Below, one piece after another: positions 6,123 to 7,509 of a stretch of 7,509 nt of DNA (positions within the stretch are counted from its first letter, which is position 1; every line of letters starts with the position of its first letter). Both the position numbers and the translations under genes were made by a program. The notes beneath the pieces were generated by a model. That model had not been told where the DNA came from. It searched no databases and worked only from the letters and a program-made list of their open reading frames with translations. The stretch spans positions 1-7,509 of the forward strand of contig JAIRKB010000081.1 in NCBI GenBank assembly GCA_031260385.1, read 5' to 3'. The stretch comes from Propionibacteriaceae bacterium (lineage in GTDB: Bacteria > Actinomycetota > Actinomycetes > Propionibacteriales > Propionibacteriaceae).

Positions 6123-6292
6123 TTCTTGCGACCAGCAAGTAATTCCCGAGCCATAGCCACAGTAGTTTCATGATCGGCCAACTCAACCCGCCCGTTTTCG
6201 ACATCGCTGATCCGATTCCTTAACTCATCGCGCCAAGCCGCTTCAATCTCGGCTCGAGTCTCCTCCGCCGTGATAGCTTCTGCAATGGTCAT
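6119..6292 (-). CDS. Short addiction-module antitoxin
   Basis: The 57-residue protein starts at ATG 6292 and ends directly at the toxin gene. It is rich in acidic and helical residues, with RAEIEAAWRDELRNRISDV (13-31), ENGRVELAD (32-40) and a basic end RKK. The AAW-E-R-R-V-NG-V-L pattern resembles the C-terminal half of putative addiction-module component proteins (TIGR02574-like), which normally pair with RelE/ParE toxins. It is shorter than the usual 70-80 residues, lacking much of the N-terminal half. The same frame stays open upstream for a further 85 codons. That stretch is rich in R and P and covers the promoter region and start of the divergent kinase gene, so I do not include it. The toxin-binding role is inferred from pairing; it may also autoregulate the pair. 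No good ribosome binding site is seen. Confidence 0.78.
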   Translation of the reverse strand: MTIAEAITAEETRAEIEAAWRDELRNRISDVENGRVELADHETTVAMARELLAGRKK

Positions 6293-6300
6293 ACCATCAA

Positions 6301-6323
6301 GCCTACCAGACGGCACTCTAGGC
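6301..6323. promoter_or_regulatory. Possible toxin-antitoxin promoter/operator
   Basis: GCCTA (6301-6305) and TAGGC (6319-6323) are inverted copies 13 bases apart, just upstream of the antitoxin ATG. Minus-strand TAGAGT (6315-6320), a TAnnnT -10-like box, overlaps the distal half; no good -35 is seen at the expected distance. An operator overlapping the -10 would fit the autorepression usual for such modules. Five-base arms are short, so this is weak. Confidence 0.25.
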
Positions 6324-6382
6324 GGGCATGGGCTGTGTGGTAGTCTGCTGGCACGTGGGAAAGCTAGTCTTGGGGATTCATT

Positions 6383-7509
6383 ATGATGCAAACAGACTTC
6401 TTGTTGGATGGTCGGTATCAACTTGGCGAACGGCTCGGCAAGGGCGGGATGGCGGAGGTCAACCGCGCCCGTGACACCCGGGTCGGCAAGAATGTAGCGA
6501 TTAAAAGGTTGAAGCAGGATCTTGCCGAAGACTCCGTCATTTCGCAACGCTTCCAGCGGGAAATAACCGCCATCGCTTCAATCTCTCACCCCAACATCAT
6601 CTCGATCTCGGACACCGGCAACTACTTTGACGATATCGCTAAGGTGACGATCCCCTACCTGGTCATGGATCTGATTGAGGGCGAAACCCTGCGCGAACTG
6701 CTTGACCGCGATGGAAAGTTGACAATCAAAAGAGCGCTCGAGATCACCGACGCCATCCTTGCCGCGCTTGCTTTCTCCCATGAACACGGCATCATTCACC
6801 GCGACATCAAACCCGGCAACGTCATGATCACGAAGACAGGACATGTTAAGGTCCTCGATTTTGGGATCGCTCGAATCGAAAACACCGATACGATCACCGC
6901 CACCGCTATCGTTCCCGGCACCCCCGCCTACCTACCCCCCGAACAAGCCATCTACGGAACCGTCGATGCCCGCTCTGACCTCTACTCCACTGGCTGTCTG
7001 CTCTATGAACTCCTCGCTGGCAAACCACCATTCGACGGCCAAAACGCCGCCCAACTCGTGCTCCAACACACTCAAGACATCCCCGTCCCACCCTCAACAA
7101 TCCAAGCCAATATCCCCGCAGCGCTAGACCAGATCTGCCTGAAGGCTTTAGCGAAGGATCCAGCCCAGCGCTATCAAACCGCCGGAGAAATGCGCTCCGC
7201 CCTAGACGGCATCCATTCAACCGGCAAAGCGACACCCCCTCCGGTGATCAGCAATACCACTGAACTAGACGCCACCGAATCAATCCCTTACGCCGCACCC
7301 GTTGAACCGGTTTCTCACTCCCCCAAACCCCTACTGCCAGTAAACCAGAGTAAGCCCTTACTGACGGTGCCGACCGAAGAGGAAGACAAACGCAAACGCC
7401 GCTTCGGCATCATCTTGATCTTGGTTCTGTTACTGTTCCTCGCCACCGGCGGAACCACCCTCGGTTGGCTAGCCACCCAAAATGCTGCCAACGCCAACGG
7501 CGGCATTGA
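6383..7509 (+). CDS. Membrane-anchored Ser/Thr protein kinase, PknB-like (3' end outside window)
   Basis: From ATG 6383 the frame is open for 375 codons to the window edge without a stop, so the gene is partial at its 3' end. Residues 12-275 form a Hanks-type kinase domain with a complete catalytic set: LGKGGMAEV (18-26), VAIK (K41), the helix-C glutamate E60, IIHRDIKPGNVM (137-148; D141, K143, N146), DFG (159-161), an activation segment with T172, T174 and GTPAYLPPEQ (179-188), DARSDLYSTGCLLYELL (195-211) and KDPAQRY (258-264). It should be active. A Pro/Thr/Ser/Glu-rich juxtamembrane stretch (280-330), a basic stop-transfer KRKRR (336-340) and one hydrophobic segment (341-365) follow, so the C terminus lies outside the cell. 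PASTA repeats would be typical but are not visible here. GGGG at 6372-6375, seven bases before the first ATG, favours it over the second ATG at 6386. The gene is divergent from the toxin-antitoxin pair. Confidence 0.93.
   Translation, partial: MMQTDFLLDGRYQLGERLGKGGMAEVNRARDTRVGKNVAIKRLKQDLAEDSVISQRFQREITAIASISHPNIISISDTGNYFDDIAKVTIPYLVMDLIEGETLRELLDRDGKLTIKRALEITDAILAALAFSHEHGIIHRDIKPGNVMITKTGHVKVLDFGIARIENTDTITATAIVPGTPAYLPPEQAIYGTVDARSDLYSTGCLLYELLAGKPPFDGQNAAQLVLQHTQDIPVPPSTIQANIPAALDQICLKALAKDPAQRYQTAGEMRSALDGIHSTGKATPPPVISNTTELDATESIPYAAPVEPVSHSPKPLLPVNQSKPLLTVPTEEEDKRKRRFGIILILVLLLFLATGGTTLGWLATQNAANANGGI

Noticed and set aside
6293..6547. An N-terminal extension of the antitoxin frame up to 6547, making a 142-residue protein
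   Set aside because: The extension is R/P/H-rich, lies antisense to the conserved start of the kinase gene and spans the intergenic promoter region; antitoxin-like sequence begins only at the ATG at 6292.
6843..7127. 94-codon plus-strand frame within the kinase gene
   Set aside because: It is a shifted frame over the kinase activation segment; its S/P/T-rich translation reflects the C-rich codons of the kinase, whose own frame is intact.
7507..7509. TGA at the end of the window as the kinase stop codon
   Set aside because: The kinase frame places codon ATT at 7505-7507 and leaves GA as an incomplete codon; this TGA is out of frame, so the gene continues.

Overview
The window looks like chromosome from a moderately high-GC actinobacterium. 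Evidence for this is the sequence style of the proteins, a PknB-like Ser/Thr kinase, TAnnnT-type -10 boxes, tight gene packing, and a fumarylacetoacetate-hydrolase-fold gene beside leuB and near a tRNA-Gln, an arrangement I recall from mycobacteria and relatives. A family-level assignment is not safe from this sequence alone.

Left part, minus strand (1-4625). Reading in the direction of transcription there is a compact run of four genes: ilvE (branched-chain aminotransferase), cimA ((R)-citramalate synthase type), a FAH-family hydrolase/isomerase gene, and a CPBP intramembrane protease. Junctions are stop-next-to-start, 9 bases, and a 4-base ATGA overlap, so they very probably form one operon. 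A tRNA-Gln(CUG) with its own promoter follows. It ends in a perfect 25-bp inverted repeat that reaches back into the tRNA acceptor strand.

Middle (4626-5761). A 92-base divergent control region separates ilvE from leuB (3-isopropylmalate dehydrogenase, plus strand). It contains a plausible ilvE promoter with an A-tract upstream and an operator-like inverted repeat in its spacer. On the other strand, a -10-like box lies so close to the leuB ATG that the gene may be leaderless. Functionally the trio is coherent. CimA makes citramalate from pyruvate and acetyl-CoA. LeuB (with LeuCD, not in the window) can carry citramalate to 2-oxobutyrate and also serves leucine synthesis. IlvE performs the last transamination for isoleucine, leucine and valine. 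This suggests a threonine-independent route to isoleucine.

Right part (5762-7509). A minus-strand type II toxin-antitoxin pair (short addiction-module antitoxin, then a RelE/ParE-fold toxin) lies convergent to leuB. A 90-base divergent intergenic region separates it from a membrane-anchored Ser/Thr protein kinase on the plus strand. The kinase has no stop codon before the window edge, so its extracellular part is cut off.

I see no insertion sequence, CRISPR array, phage gene or clearly undescribed system. The observations most worth a second look are the tRNA-invading palindrome, the ilvE/leuB control region, and the unexplained FAH-family and CPBP genes in an amino acid operon.
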